Positions 63,544 through 64,000 of a stretch of DNA of 64,000 bases are shown here, piece after piece. The notes under the pieces are model-generated. The model did not search any database. It was given only the letters and a program-made list of their open reading frames with translations, and had not been told where the DNA came from. The number at the start of each line of letters is the position of its first letter. Position 1 is the stretch's first letter. This DNA is from Allomuricauda sp. (GTDB lineage: Bacteria; Bacteroidota; Bacteroidia; Flavobacteriales; Flavobacteriaceae). A program made the position numbers and the translations under genes. The stretch is from NCBI GenBank assembly GCA_030148335.1, contig JASBTQ010000007.1:96215-160214 (forward strand). Direction: 5' to 3'.

Positions 63544-63777
63544 TTAAATGGTAGCATAGACCTCATCAAGGTAGCTGTTCAATAAACGGGCCTTGTGAGT
63601 CAGACCATGGAGCCTTCCCTTGTTTTCATCCCATTCATTCACCGAGGTATAACGTTTAAGACTTATCTCTGCCCTCTTCCCATTGACGGTGATACGGGCA
63701 TAAATGGTCAGTTTTTGGGGATTATTTGAAATGTCCCGAGTGAAGAGTAGTACTTTTAAAGTGTTGGAATTGCGCAT
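63544..63777 (-). pseudogene. tyrosine recombinase N-terminal fragment (Arm DNA-binding domain)
   Basis: A 77-residue frame with the Arm_DNA-bind_5 pattern of Bacteroidota integrases: TLKVLLFTRDISNNPQKLTI, then YARITVNGKRAEISLKRYTS, then WDENKGRLHGLTHKARLLNSYLDEV. Complete proteins go on for some 300 residues with the SAM-like and catalytic domains (R..H..R..Y); here the frame stops after DEVYATI. So it is a truncated integrase. The upstream DNA contains repeat copy B. Confidence 0.8.
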
Positions 63778-63791
63778 AATACATAACTTTT

Positions 63792-63890
63792 GGGTTTGAC
63801 AAAACAGGTTTGCAAAACACCCATGAACAGCGTCAAGCTGTAGCTAAATTATGCACAAGGAACGTACCGAACCATTCACCGAACTCTACA
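63792..63890. repeat. dispersed ~98-bp repeat, copy B
   Basis: Begins GGGTTTGACAAAACAGGTTTG 14 bp upstream of the recombinase fragment and ends in CACCGAACTCTACA. About 85% identical by eye to 12489-12586 in the same orientation. Likely the regulatory or end region of a Bacteroidota integrase element. Confidence 0.65.
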
Positions 63891-63937
63891 CCTTTTATAT
63901 GGTTTTAAATGAATTCAATTGAATGCAATAAAAACAA

Positions 63938-63971
63938 AAAGCACTGTCAATCAGTCAGTTGACAGTGCTTT
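63938..63971. terminator. strong bidirectional terminator hairpin
   Basis: AAAGCACTGTCAA (63938-63950) and TTGACAGTGCTTT (63959-63971) are a perfect 13-bp inverted repeat with an 8-base loop, A-rich before and T after on the plus strand. It can end transcription coming from both sides. Confidence 0.75.
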
Positions 63972-64000
63972 GATACCACCTATTTAGTGGTTCGTCGGGA

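Noticed and set aside
1..64000. tRNA, rRNA and CRISPR arrays
   Set aside because: No cloverleaf with the usual T-arm, no rRNA-like stretch and no regularly spaced repeats were seen by eye; a covariance-model search would be needed to exclude small RNAs.

Overview
The window reads as chromosomal DNA of a marine-type Bacteroidota, most likely a Flavobacteriaceae member close to Muricauda/Allomuricauda or relatives (inference from gene families, not from a marker gene). The signs are TonB receptors with carboxypeptidase-like or STN N-termini, FecI/FecR-type sigma/anti-sigma pairs, LytS/LytTR two-component pairs, GH97 and DUF4982-GH2 enzymes, DUF3570/DUF4266/ApbE and HYC_CC_PP proteins, TAnnTTTG-type promoter boxes and few Shine-Dalgarno sites. 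No rRNA, tRNA or CRISPR array was seen.

Region 1 (1-12.4 kb) is a nitrate assimilation locus. It holds a nitrate reductase fused to a NirB-like FAD domain (cut by the window edge), a NarL-like regulator, an outer-membrane porin, the NarK transporter, the siroheme nitrite reductase NirB/NirD, a DUF4202 protein, a NarX-like sensor kinase and a small DUF7009-like protein. Three promoters (nasA, narK, nirB) share a 16-bp palindrome arranged as heptamers 7-2-7, as in NarL operators, fused to the -7 box in the same register.

Region 2 (12.4-12.9 kb) is a scar of mobile-element ends. Region 3 (12.9-24.8 kb, all minus strand) is a copper/silver resistance run: HYC_CC_PP protein, CusA, CusC, a metal-binding lipoprotein, an AraC regulator with a metal-binding N-terminus, CopA, a PepSY membrane protein, a DUF305 protein and CusB. 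Region 4 (25-28.1 kb) carries a small HTH protein, a VIT-family transporter and a compact sigma/anti-sigma/ClpP-like cassette flanked by two copies of a REP-like repeat. Region 5 (28.3-32.1 kb) is an iron-siderophore unit.

Region 6 (32.7-38.4 kb) has a Spy-like gene with an amber stop, a LytS/LytTR pair, an M43 metalloprotease with a palindromic operator, a sterol-desaturase-like enzyme, a lipoprotein and a SnoaL/NTF2-like protein. Region 7 (38.5-44.7 kb) has three glycoside hydrolases (GH2, GH97, GH2). Next to it is a HEPN-IS3 transposase chimera (44.8-45.8 kb). Region 8 (45.8-52 kb) pairs a lipid kinase with an LTA-synthase-like enzyme and carries a DUF3570/DUF4266/ApbE/thioredoxin operon.

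Region 9 (52-57.9 kb) is a FecI/FecR/STN-TonB signalling system followed by a DUF6799 protein and an outer-membrane-like protein. The anti-sigma gene seems to have lost its normal start through a T-tract slip. Region 10 (57.9-59.1 kb) is another IS3 scar that truncates a DUF4386 gene. Region 11 (59.1-63.4 kb) has a CocE-like hydrolase, a second LytS/LytTR pair and a lipoprotein. The window ends in a tyrosine-recombinase fragment, a repeat shared with region 2, and a strong terminator hairpin.
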